This document shows, piece by piece, positions 1-6,727 of a stretch of 55,194 nt of DNA; the stretch's first letter is position 1, and the number at the start of each line of letters is the position of its first letter. Below the pieces are notes generated by a model. The model was not told the DNA's origin and did not search any database. It was given only the letters and a program-made list of their open reading frames with translations. The position numbers and the translations under genes are program-made. Source of the DNA: Candidatus Dormiibacterota bacterium (GTDB lineage: Bacteria > Chloroflexota > Dormibacteria > Dormibacterales > Dormibacteraceae); the NCBI GenBank assembly GCA_003139695.1, contig PLJM01000018.1:160487-215680 (forward strand). The letters run 5' to 3'.

Positions 1-25
1 GGGGGAGCCAGCGTGGATCAGTCGA

Positions 26-334
26 TTAGTGGCGGTGTGCCTCGACCTTCGTTTCGTGGTGGATGACCTCTCCGTCGTGCCACTCAGGGTCGGCGGCGAG
101 GAGCTCCCGCATCTGGTGGAAGCGCTTGTCCTGCTCAGGCGAGTCGGAGAACTTCTTGTAGGCGCTCTTGCTCTCGAAGATCGTGGTCACGAAATGCACG
201 TTCGGGTCGGCGTCCGACTTGAAGACGTAGGTTGCTACGTGGCCCTCCTGGGCGTTCGCGCTGCCCTCCATCGCGTGCATCATCTTCTCCTCGGCGCCGG
301 GCTTTAGCTTCATCTTGGCTACGGTTCCATACAT
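26..334 (-). CDS. ABM-type dimeric alpha/beta-barrel protein
   Basis: Small protein of about 102 residues resembling the antibiotic-biosynthesis-monooxygenase fold: a first strand (MYGTVAKMKLKPGAE), a central strand around HVATYVFKSD, and a helix around SKSAYKKF. The family usually forms ferredoxin-like dimers; many members have no known substrate, so no reaction is assigned. An in-frame ATG at 355 exists, but AGGAG at 346-342 lies 7 bases upstream of the ATG at 334, so the shorter start is preferred. It is transcribed in the same direction as the MFS gene upstream, about 240 bases away. Family is fairly sure, function unknown. Confidence 0.75.
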   Translation of the reverse strand: MYGTVAKMKLKPGAEEKMMHAMEGSANAQEGHVATYVFKSDADPNVHFVTTIFESKSAYKKFSDSPEQDKRFHQMRELLAADPEWHDGEVIHHETKVEAHRH

Positions 335-570
335 GGCAAATCTCCTCTCGCCCATGGGGCGACCCTTGCGGGGCTAAACGTTTGGCGGAACCAACGCAAA
401 GCCTTGCGGTGGTCCGAAGTCCGACTCTACGCGCGAACCACCGCCTGTGCCGCATGTTCGCGGCTACAAGTCATAGCCTTCACCAGGCGAATTGCCTATC
501 CGGCTTCGCCTCGCGTCTACTTAAGGCAGATGGAATCCGGTTAATGCAGTTGGTTCCGGCGGCAAGTGGG

Positions 571-1809
571 CTAGGTACTCGCCCGCGAAGCCGAAGGCAA
601 CCTGGTCGTCAGCAGTGCCGCAATCAGGGAGATCCCTGCTCCGGTGAACAGCACGGTGTTGAGCCCCTGGCGCACCAAAACCGCCCCGACCACGGCGCCC
701 GCCACAGATGAGAAGTAGATAGGCAGCAAGACCAGATTGAGAGTGGTGGCGCGACGCTCTTCGGGAACGGAGGTGGCAAGAAGGGCAAATACCATCGAGA
801 TCGCCGTAGCGGTCGCAGCTCCCAATGCGACGGCGCCGACCGTCAGCCACACCAGGCTGGGCGCCAGCGCAAGGCCCCCGAGGCTGGCCGCAGCAAGCAC
901 GCAGGCCCCAGCAAGCAGTGGACGAAAGCCAAAGCGGTCGCCGGCAGCGCCGGCAAGCGGTGACAGAAGCGCGCCCAGAAGGGCCGATGCGCCGAAGACG
1001 ATGCCGATCTGGCCGGCGGCGCCGGCTGTACCCCCGATGAGTCGGATCACGAGAAGCGGCAGGAAAGGGTTGGCAATCTGCTGCGCGAAGTAGGCCAGGC
1101 CGAAAACGCCGAACACGATCAACGTGGTTCGTCCAGTCAGCGCCGTCCGCAGCGCACCGAGTGCGAGGCTTACCGCAGAGCCCGCGGGCGCGGGCGGGCG
1201 CAGCCCTTCCCTCGCGAATGCGAGCAGGATCACGCCGGCGGTCAGCGACATCGCGGCGTCGAGAGCGAACAAGCTGTGCAGGTCGAGAACGCGGTGGTCG
1301 ACGAGCCAGCCCCCCACGGTCGGGCCGAGTGCGAAGCCGAGTGAGGGGCTGACGCCAAACAGGGAGATCGCGAAACCAACCCGACCCTTCGGCGTGACCG
1401 CGCGAAGGGCGGTGAGCATCACTCCTGTGTTGCCGAGCTGGAATCCGACCAGCAGCAGCCCGAAGGCCGCCTCCCAGCGGTTCTGGGCGAACCAGAGCAC
1501 AGCGAAGACCACCATCTCGACGAAAGCGCTGCGCGCGATGATCGGGATGCGGCCGTACCGCTCGGCCCACACACCCCAGAACGGGACCAACGGCAGGCCG
1601 AACAGGAAAAATGCGGCGTTCAGGTACCCGGTCCAGGCGGGCACCTCCGCGGGCGGCACCTGCACCGTCGCGAGGTACAGGGGCAGGAACCGGAAAACAT
1701 GCGACACCGTGAAGGCCTCGACCGTCGAAGCAAACCCAAAGATCACAAGCAAGGTGATCCACCCCGACGCCCTTCGGGACGATTTTGCCAAGGCCTGATC
1801 CGCCGACAT
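571..1809 (-). CDS. MFS transporter
   Basis: Integral membrane protein of 412 residues, the normal length for a 12-helix major facilitator. The translation is a succession of hydrophobic helices. A typical loop-2/3 motif follows helix 2 (FWGVWAERYGRIP, a variant of the GxLaDrxGrrp signature) and the pseudo-repeat (DRFGFRP) occurs near residue 270, marking the second six-helix half. This suggests proton-coupled export or uptake of a small molecule; the substrate cannot be read from sequence. The start ATG at 1809 lies about 105 bases from the divergent OsmC-family gene, so both may share a control region. Confidence 0.85.
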   Translation of the reverse strand: MSADQALAKSSRRASGWITLLVIFGFASTVEAFTVSHVFRFLPLYLATVQVPPAEVPAWTGYLNAAFFLFGLPLVPFWGVWAERYGRIPIIARSAFVEMVVFAVLWFAQNRWEAAFGLLLVGFQLGNTGVMLTALRAVTPKGRVGFAISLFGVSPSLGFALGPTVGGWLVDHRVLDLHSLFALDAAMSLTAGVILLAFAREGLRPPAPAGSAVSLALGALRTALTGRTTLIVFGVFGLAYFAQQIANPFLPLLVIRLIGGTAGAAGQIGIVFGASALLGALLSPLAGAAGDRFGFRPLLAGACVLAAASLGGLALAPSLVWLTVGAVALGAATATAISMVFALLATSVPEERRATTLNLVLLPIYFSSVAGAVVGAVLVRQGLNTVLFTGAGISLIAALLTTRLPSASRAST

Positions 1810-1915
1810 GTCAGCGGACTATAGGGCCCCTTGCGCGCAAGAGAAAAATCGTCTCTCGGCCGGCTGCTATCTTGCTGCCAGGGAAAGGTTCTGCTCTGTA
1901 TTGGGAGGACGCAAC

Positions 1916-2452
1916 TTGAGCGACAAGCCCACCCGCGTCGACGGCGACCGAATGCAAAAGGCTTACGACGCTACACGAGCAAACACCATGAAGACTCCGG
2001 TCTTGACCCAGCGGGCGGTCGCCCATATCGACAAGGACATGCATATGGTCGGCCGGGTCGGCCGGTTTCAAATCGAGTCCGACGAGCCCCCGGAGCGGGG
2101 CGGCGACGACCTGGCACCCGCGCCCTTGCAGTACCTCCTCGCCGGCGCAGCTTTTTGACTGCTTACCCAATTGGCGAAGTTTTCGCCCCTGTATGAGGTC
2201 CCGATCGAAGAGGCCGACGTCGACGTCCGCGCCACCTTCAGCGTGGCGGACAAGTACGACCTGGGCGGCCCGCCGGGCGCCTTCCAGCAAGTGACATTCG
2301 ATCTCCACGTAACCAGCCCAGCGCCCGAATCACAGGTTGCCAAGCTGGTGGCTCACGCCGAGCGAGCCTGCCACGCTGCTCAAACCTTTCGAGCGCCGGT
2401 CCCGGTGGACCTGAAGGCCACCTTGAACGGCCAGCCCCTGGCGCCGGGCTAG
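1916..2452 (+). CDS. OsmC-family protein with in-frame UGA at the catalytic Cys position (candidate selenoprotein)
   Basis: Reads as one OsmC/Ohr-type thiol peroxidase-like protein of 178 residues if the UGA at 2156-2158 (residue 81) is translated. Before the UGA comes the family signature ending PAPLQYLLAGAAF; after it the same frame continues LLTQLAKFSPLY and an intact C-terminal half ending at TAG 2450-2452. In OsmC-like proteins a reactive Cys follows the 'LAG..' helix start, and the UGA sits exactly there. The chosen start is TTG 1916, with GGGAGG at 1903-1908 seven bases upstream. The family reduces organic or other peroxides, or acts on thiol substrates. Sec-containing OsmC-like proteins have been reported in marine metagenomes. 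The alternative is a Cys-to-stop mutation or sequencing error. No sel genes lie in this window. Confidence 0.72.
2173..2187 (+). promoter_or_regulatory. Candidate bacterial SECIS hairpin of the OsmC gene
   Basis: Perfect 6-bp stem GGCGAA / TTCGCC closed by the three-base loop GTT, inside the coding sequence. The loop begins 20 bases after the UGA at 2156-2158. Bacterial SECIS elements lie immediately downstream of the UGA, with the apical loop roughly 16-37 bases away and a G in the first two loop positions; this hairpin meets both criteria. A further TAC/GTA pairing (2164-2166 with 2191-2193) could extend the stem across an internal loop. SelB binding is inferred, not shown. Confidence 0.55.
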
Positions 2453-2500
2453 CTTCCAGGCGCCCCGGCCGCGGCTCGGGGTTTCCGCCGGGCTGTGCTA

Positions 2501-2561
2501 GCATCCGATGCCAATGTTGCGCACTACCATCGTAGTGACGCAGAGCCCCCGGCTCGGATGC
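2501..2561. promoter_or_regulatory. Nested inverted repeats upstream of the TrmB-type regulator
   Basis: Two nested dyads precede the regulator start at 2575. The inner one is TGCG-CACTAC (2518-2527), spacer CATC, then GTAGTG (2532-2537), one unpaired A and CGCA (2539-2542). The outer one is GCATCCGA (2501-2508) with TCGGATGC (2554-2561). Such symmetry just upstream of a transcription-factor gene suggests an autoregulatory operator, but the pair could equally form an RNA hairpin in the leader. No binding evidence is available. Confidence 0.4.
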
Positions 2562-2574
2562 GGCATGAATACAG

Positions 2575-3444
2575 ATGAATGAATCCGCCACGTCCATCGC
2601 AGAGCGGCTGATCCAGCTCGGCTTCTCCCGCTACGAAGCGCGCACCTACGTCGGCTTGCTGATGTCAGAAGGCGCGACCGGCTACAGCGTGGCCAACGAC
2701 ACAGGGGTGCCGCAGCCGAAGGTGTACGAGACCCTGCGCCGCCTGGTTCAGCGCAGGGCCGCGATCTTGACCGGCGAGCGGCCTGCCCGTTATGCGGCGG
2801 TGCCCCCGCAAGCTCTGCTCAGCGCGCTGGAGAAGGAATTCGGCGAAAAGGTAAAGGCGGCCCGTATGAGCCTCGAGAACCTGCCGGACCGTCCGGTCCG
2901 CGACGGCAGCGTTGCGCTCTCGCGCCTGGACAGCTTCGCTGGCGCGACCGAGAGAGCGACCGACGCATTGTCACGCGCCCGCAGTCGCGTCTACCTCAGC
3001 GGTCGGACAGAGGAGCTCAAGGGACTCGCTGCCGCTGTTGACGAGGCGGCCGGCCGCGGCGTCCAGTTCGTCATCGTCCATTTCGGCCACCTGCCGTTCC
3101 AGCCGCCACGCGGACAGGTCATGCGGCACGCGAGCACGGAGGGCACGCTTTACGCGTCTCGAAAAGCGCGCCACCTCGCGCTGGTTGTCGACTCAAGGTG
3201 GGCATTGTGGGCCCTGGCTCGCGACGGGCGCGAATGGGAGGTGATGTTCGGAGATTTCCCGTTGGCCGCGAGCCTGGTGAAGTCTTACATCCGCCACGAC
3301 CTGTTCGTACAGCGCATGTACGCGGACCTGCCGAGTGAGCTCGAGAACCTTTATGGACCGGGACTGCTGGAGCTGACCAACCTGTCCGAAGGCGAGCCCG
3401 CAGGCGAAGCGGATCCCGGGACGATTGCGGCGTCCGAGTCCTGA
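2575..3444 (+). CDS. TrmB-family transcriptional regulator
   Basis: Protein of 289 residues with an N-terminal winged helix-turn-helix of TrmB type at about residues 8-75: LIQLGFSRYEARTYVGLL, then the recognition region VPQPKVYETLRRL. A coiled-coil-like segment follows (residues 80-105), then a C-terminal phospholipase-D-like sensing domain, as in TrmB regulators of sugar and other catabolic genes. It sits 23 bases before an amidohydrolase/SDR/ligase operon in the same direction and is the obvious candidate regulator of it. An inverted repeat lies directly upstream. The inducer is unknown. Confidence 0.82.
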   Translation: MNESATSIAERLIQLGFSRYEARTYVGLLMSEGATGYSVANDTGVPQPKVYETLRRLVQRRAAILTGERPARYAAVPPQALLSALEKEFGEKVKAARMSLENLPDRPVRDGSVALSRLDSFAGATERATDALSRARSRVYLSGRTEELKGLAAAVDEAAGRGVQFVIVHFGHLPFQPPRGQVMRHASTEGTLYASRKARHLALVVDSRWALWALARDGREWEVMFGDFPLAASLVKSYIRHDLFVQRMYADLPSELENLYGPGLLELTNLSEGEPAGEADPGTIAASES

Positions 3445-3467
3445 TTCCTAGCGAGCACCCGGGCAAG

Positions 3468-4349
3468 ATGCGCAAGATCGATCTGCACTGCTACCCCGGT
3501 ACGCAGCCGTGGATCGACTCGTATGGGCCGTTCGCTGAAGCGCTCGGCGCCTACTGGAAGCGTGAGTGGGTCGCGAAAACCGAAAACCAGGTAATCCAGG
3601 AGTTCGAGGACGCCGGCGTCGAGGCGGTGCTCGTCGCCTTCGACATTGAATCCGTCACCGGCGCGCCGCCTTGCAGCAACGATTACGTGGCTGAGCTGCG
3701 GGATCGGCACCCGGGCACGATCCTTCAAGGCTGGGCGGCGGTCGACCCGTTGAAGGGCGCGGCCGCACTCGAGGACGCCAGGCATGCAATCGAAGACCTC
3801 CACCTGCTGGGCTTCCACTTCCATCCGATCATGGGTCGGTTCGCCGTCGACGACGAGAGCCTGCGCCCGCTGTTCGAGCTCATCGATGCGTTGAGGGTTC
3901 CAGTGATGATCGATGTGGGTACCACAGGTATGGGCGCGGGGCTTCCTGGAGGGTTGGGCTCGAGGCTGCGGCACGCGCATCCCCTCGCCCTCGACGATCT
4001 TGCCGCCAACTTTCCGAAGCTGACCATCATCGCCGCGCACCCGGGATGGCCTTGGATCGAGGAGATGACGGCCGTCGCGCTGCATAAGGGCAACGTCTAC
4101 TGGGAGCTATCGGGCTGGGCGCCGAAGTACTTTCCCGACAGCTTGAAGAAGGACGTCAGGGGTCGGCTCCGCGACAAGGTGATGTTCGGCAGCGACTACC
4201 CCAGCTTGGCGTACGAGCGCGTCTTCCGCGAATGGGACGAGCTCGGGTACGCGGATGAGGTCATGGAAGATGTGTTTCATGGGAACGCGGAGCGCGTCCT
4301 CGGATTTATGCGCGAGCCGTCGGCGGAATCGCGCCGCGGGGTGCGATGA
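3468..4349 (+). CDS. Amidohydrolase-2 (ACMSD-like) family protein
   Basis: Metal-dependent hydrolase/decarboxylase fold of the amidohydrolase-2 group, 293 residues. Visible landmarks are the N-terminal IDLHCY, the mid-protein FHFHPIMG, the IIAAHPGWPW histidine motif and the C-terminal MFGSDYP with the conserved Asp. The usual first motif is H-x-H; here the second His is Cys, so the metal site may be altered. Relatives decarboxylate or hydrolyse aromatic and related acids. It is the first gene of an operon: the next gene's ATG overlaps its TGA. Substrate unknown. Confidence 0.78.
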   Translation: MRKIDLHCYPGTQPWIDSYGPFAEALGAYWKREWVAKTENQVIQEFEDAGVEAVLVAFDIESVTGAPPCSNDYVAELRDRHPGTILQGWAAVDPLKGAAALEDARHAIEDLHLLGFHFHPIMGRFAVDDESLRPLFELIDALRVPVMIDVGTTGMGAGLPGGLGSRLRHAHPLALDDLAANFPKLTIIAAHPGWPWIEEMTAVALHKGNVYWELSGWAPKYFPDSLKKDVRGRLRDKVMFGSDYPSLAYERVFREWDELGYADEVMEDVFHGNAERVLGFMREPSAESRRGVR

Positions 4350-5116
4350 GCCCAACCGCGAGCACCCGCGCTGCCCTCGTGACCGGTGCCACACGCGGCA
4401 TCGGCCGCAGCACCGCCCTCGAGCTGGCGAGGCATGGCTACGACGTGGCTGTCAATTACAGCCGTAGCCGCGATGCCGCCCAGGCGGTGGCGGACGAGGT
4501 CGCCGCGCTTGGGGTCAGATCGGTGGTAGTTCAGGCCGACGTCGCCGACGAATCACAGGTGCTGGCGATGGTCAGCCGTATCGAGGATGAGCTCGGGCGG
4601 CTGGACGCCCTGGTGAACAACGCCGGCACGACGGTGCCGACTCCGCCCTCCGATATCAACGGTCTTGACATGGCGGATTGGGACCGCGTGTTCGCAGTCA
4701 ACGTGCGCGGCATGTATCAGGTCACGCGCGCCTGCGTTCCTATGCTCAACCACTCCGGGTCAGGCGCGGTGGTCAACCTCTGCAGCATCGCTGGACTCCG
4801 ACCCGGCCCGCAGCCGTTTCCGTACGCCGCCAGCAAAGCGGCGGTTGGGAACCTGACTCGGACCCTGGCGGGGGCCCTCGGTCCGAAGATCCGCGTCAAC
4901 GCCGTGGCTCCTGGGTGGATGTCGGGCGAGTGGATGGAGAACGCCCTGGGCGATAACTACGAGCGCTTGATGGAGCGGCGCGCGAGCCTGACACCACTGA
5001 AGCGGTGCGTGACGCCTGATGAGGTCGCCATCACCATCGTGAGCTTGATCGCCAGCAACCCGATGGTGAACGGCGAGATCGTGGTCATCGATGGCGGCTT
5101 TTCGGCCACCACCTGA
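4346..5116 (+). CDS. Short-chain dehydrogenase/reductase (SDR)
   Basis: Classical SDR of 256 residues, acting as an NAD(P)-dependent oxidoreductase on an alcohol or ketone. The Rossmann motif TGATRGIGRS is at residues 14-23, the NNAG motif at about 91-94, and the catalytic Ser (NLCSIAG), Tyr and Lys (YAASKAAV) follow. The C-terminal VNGEIVVIDGGFS is typical of FabG-like members. The ATG overlaps the preceding stop (ATGA) and its own TGA overlaps the next ATG, indicating a translationally coupled operon. It probably handles an intermediate between the amidohydrolase and the ligase products; the order of reactions is not clear. Confidence 0.88.
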   Translation: MSPTASTRAALVTGATRGIGRSTALELARHGYDVAVNYSRSRDAAQAVADEVAALGVRSVVVQADVADESQVLAMVSRIEDELGRLDALVNNAGTTVPTPPSDINGLDMADWDRVFAVNVRGMYQVTRACVPMLNHSGSGAVVNLCSIAGLRPGPQPFPYAASKAAVGNLTRTLAGALGPKIRVNAVAPGWMSGEWMENALGDNYERLMERRASLTPLKRCVTPDEVAITIVSLIASNPMVNGEIVVIDGGFSATT

Positions 5117-6681
5117 TGGGTCTAGACGGGGTCGTCCCGTATCCCCCGGAGTTTGCCGAACGCTACAGGCGCTTGGGCTACTGGCGCGACGAAACCCTCG
5201 ACGCCGTCTTCGGCGAGCTGTTCGCGAGGCATCACGACAGGATCGCGCTGCAGAGCGGTGAGGAGACGATCACTTATGCGGAGCTCGGGCAGAGGTCGGC
5301 TTCCCTCGCCGGTTTTCTGTACGGGCGCGGTCTGCGCCGCCTCGATCGAGTGGTCGTGCACCTGCCCAACTCTGCCGAGTTCCTGTTGGTGTATTTCGCG
5401 CTGCAGAAGATCGGCGTCATCCCAATCCTGGCTCTGGCGCCGCATCGGCGGCTCGAGATCGACCATTTCGTCAAGCTGGCCGACGCCGTTGCGTACTTCG
5501 GCAGCGACCCGGAGCTGGCGCGAGAGGTCCGTGACGCCAACGCGGGGCTACGCGACACCTTCACACTCGACGAGCTGAAGGCCATTCCGCCAACCGCTCC
5601 CCCGCCCCCCATCGACGTCGATCCAACCGACCCGTGTGTGTTGCTCCTGTCAGGCGGAACGACCGGCATCCCAAAGTTGATACCGCGAACACACAATGAC
5701 TACCTCTACAACTCGCGAGCAGCGGCTGCCGTCCAGGACATCACCGCCGAGAGCCGCCAGCTCTGCGTATTGCCGCTCGCGCACAACATGCCGCTCGCGT
5801 GCCCCGGCGTGCAGGGGTTCCTCATGGCGGGCGGTCGCGTCGTCATCGGGACGAGCACCAAGGCGCCCGACGTGTTCGAGCTCATCGAAAAGCATCGGGT
5901 CACCCACGTCGGGGGTGTGCCCGCCCTGTACATCCGCTGGCTGGCGGACCCAGCGCACAGCCGCCGCGACCTGACCTCGGTCGAGCTCTTACAGTCAGGT
6001 GGCCAGCGCCTGCAGCCCGAGGTCCGGCGACGGATGGCCGAAGCTTTCCCCAACGCTTTCGTTCAAGAGAATTTCGGAATGAGCGAAGGCACCTTGTTCT
6101 TCGTGCGACGAGATGACCCCGAGGACGTGCGGCTCGAGACCGTCGGCAGGCCGGTCAGCGCCGACGACGAGGTGCGGCTCACCGACGAGGACGGCCGGGA
6201 GGTCGCCGATGGCGAGGTTGGCGAGCTAACGGTGCGCGGCCCTTACACGTTGCGCGGCTATTACCGGGTGCCCGATTACAACGCCCGCCAATTCACTGCG
6301 GATGGGTTCTACCGCTCGGGCGACCTCATGCGACTCCACCCATCAGGGTCATACCTCGTCGAGGGGCGGATCAAGGACCTGGTCAACCGCGGTGGCGAGA
6401 AGATCAGCGCTGAAGAGGTGGAGAGCGTGATCCTCACACACCCGTCTGTACGCAACGTCGCCTGCGTGCCGTTTCCCGATCCCGTCCTCGGCGAGCGAAT
6501 GTGCGCTTGCGTCATCGTGCGCAAAGGCCACACGCTCACGCTCGAAGCCCTCACGAGGTTCCTTCTGGATGCAGGCATGGCCAAGTTCAAGCTGCCCGAG
6601 CGCCTGGAGCTGATGGTCGATTTTCCTCTCTCTACGTTCGGGAAGGTGTCAAAGAAAGCGCTCGCCGAGCGCCTTCGTTAA
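5116..6681 (+). CDS. Aryl-AMP/CoA ligase, DhbE/EntE-like
   Basis: ANL-superfamily adenylating enzyme of 521 residues. The opening GVVPYPPEFAERYRRLGYW matches the N-terminus of 2,3-dihydroxybenzoate-AMP ligases. Adenylation motifs are clear: SGGTTGIPK (P-loop), LPLAHNMPL (aryl-acid pocket with the His-Asn pair seen in DhbE), ENFGMSEG, YRSGDL, GRIKDLVNRGGEKIS and the C-terminal catalytic Lys region TFGKVSKK. It should activate a benzoate-type acid as acyl-AMP, and either CoA or a carrier could be the acceptor. No siderophore synthesis genes are nearby; the catabolic neighbours favour a role in degradation, as with salicylyl-AMP ligases. Confidence 0.83.
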   Translation: MGLDGVVPYPPEFAERYRRLGYWRDETLDAVFGELFARHHDRIALQSGEETITYAELGQRSASLAGFLYGRGLRRLDRVVVHLPNSAEFLLVYFALQKIGVIPILALAPHRRLEIDHFVKLADAVAYFGSDPELAREVRDANAGLRDTFTLDELKAIPPTAPPPPIDVDPTDPCVLLLSGGTTGIPKLIPRTHNDYLYNSRAAAAVQDITAESRQLCVLPLAHNMPLACPGVQGFLMAGGRVVIGTSTKAPDVFELIEKHRVTHVGGVPALYIRWLADPAHSRRDLTSVELLQSGGQRLQPEVRRRMAEAFPNAFVQENFGMSEGTLFFVRRDDPEDVRLETVGRPVSADDEVRLTDEDGREVADGEVGELTVRGPYTLRGYYRVPDYNARQFTADGFYRSGDLMRLHPSGSYLVEGRIKDLVNRGGEKISAEEVESVILTHPSVRNVACVPFPDPVLGERMCACVIVRKGHTLTLEALTRFLLDAGMAKFKLPERLELMVDFPLSTFGKVSKKALAERLR

Positions 6682-6727
6682 CCTGCGCCCTGCGCGCGCT
6701 TTCGCTAACCTGCGCCCTGCGCGCGCC
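6674..6727. repeat. 27-bp tandem duplication spanning the convergent gene ends
   Basis: Two adjacent copies of a 27-base unit beginning TTCGTTAACC and TTCGCTAACC, differing by one base. The first copy contains the TAA stop of the aryl ligase (6679-6681) and the second contains the TAG stop of the convergent molybdopterin subunit gene (6707-6705). The duplication therefore supplies the stop region of each gene and extends the non-coding junction slightly. It looks like a recent slippage event. Confidence 0.8.

Noticed and set aside
232..711. Plus-strand ORF over the 3' end of the MFS gene
   Set aside because: It has no domain or ribosome site and lies opposite a clear membrane protein; an ORF of this kind is expected by chance in GC-rich DNA.
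1808..2158. Separate ORF ending at the OsmC UGA, read from 1808
   Set aside because: It overlaps the start of the divergent MFS gene and lacks a ribosome site; the homology is one protein continuing past the UGA from TTG 1916.
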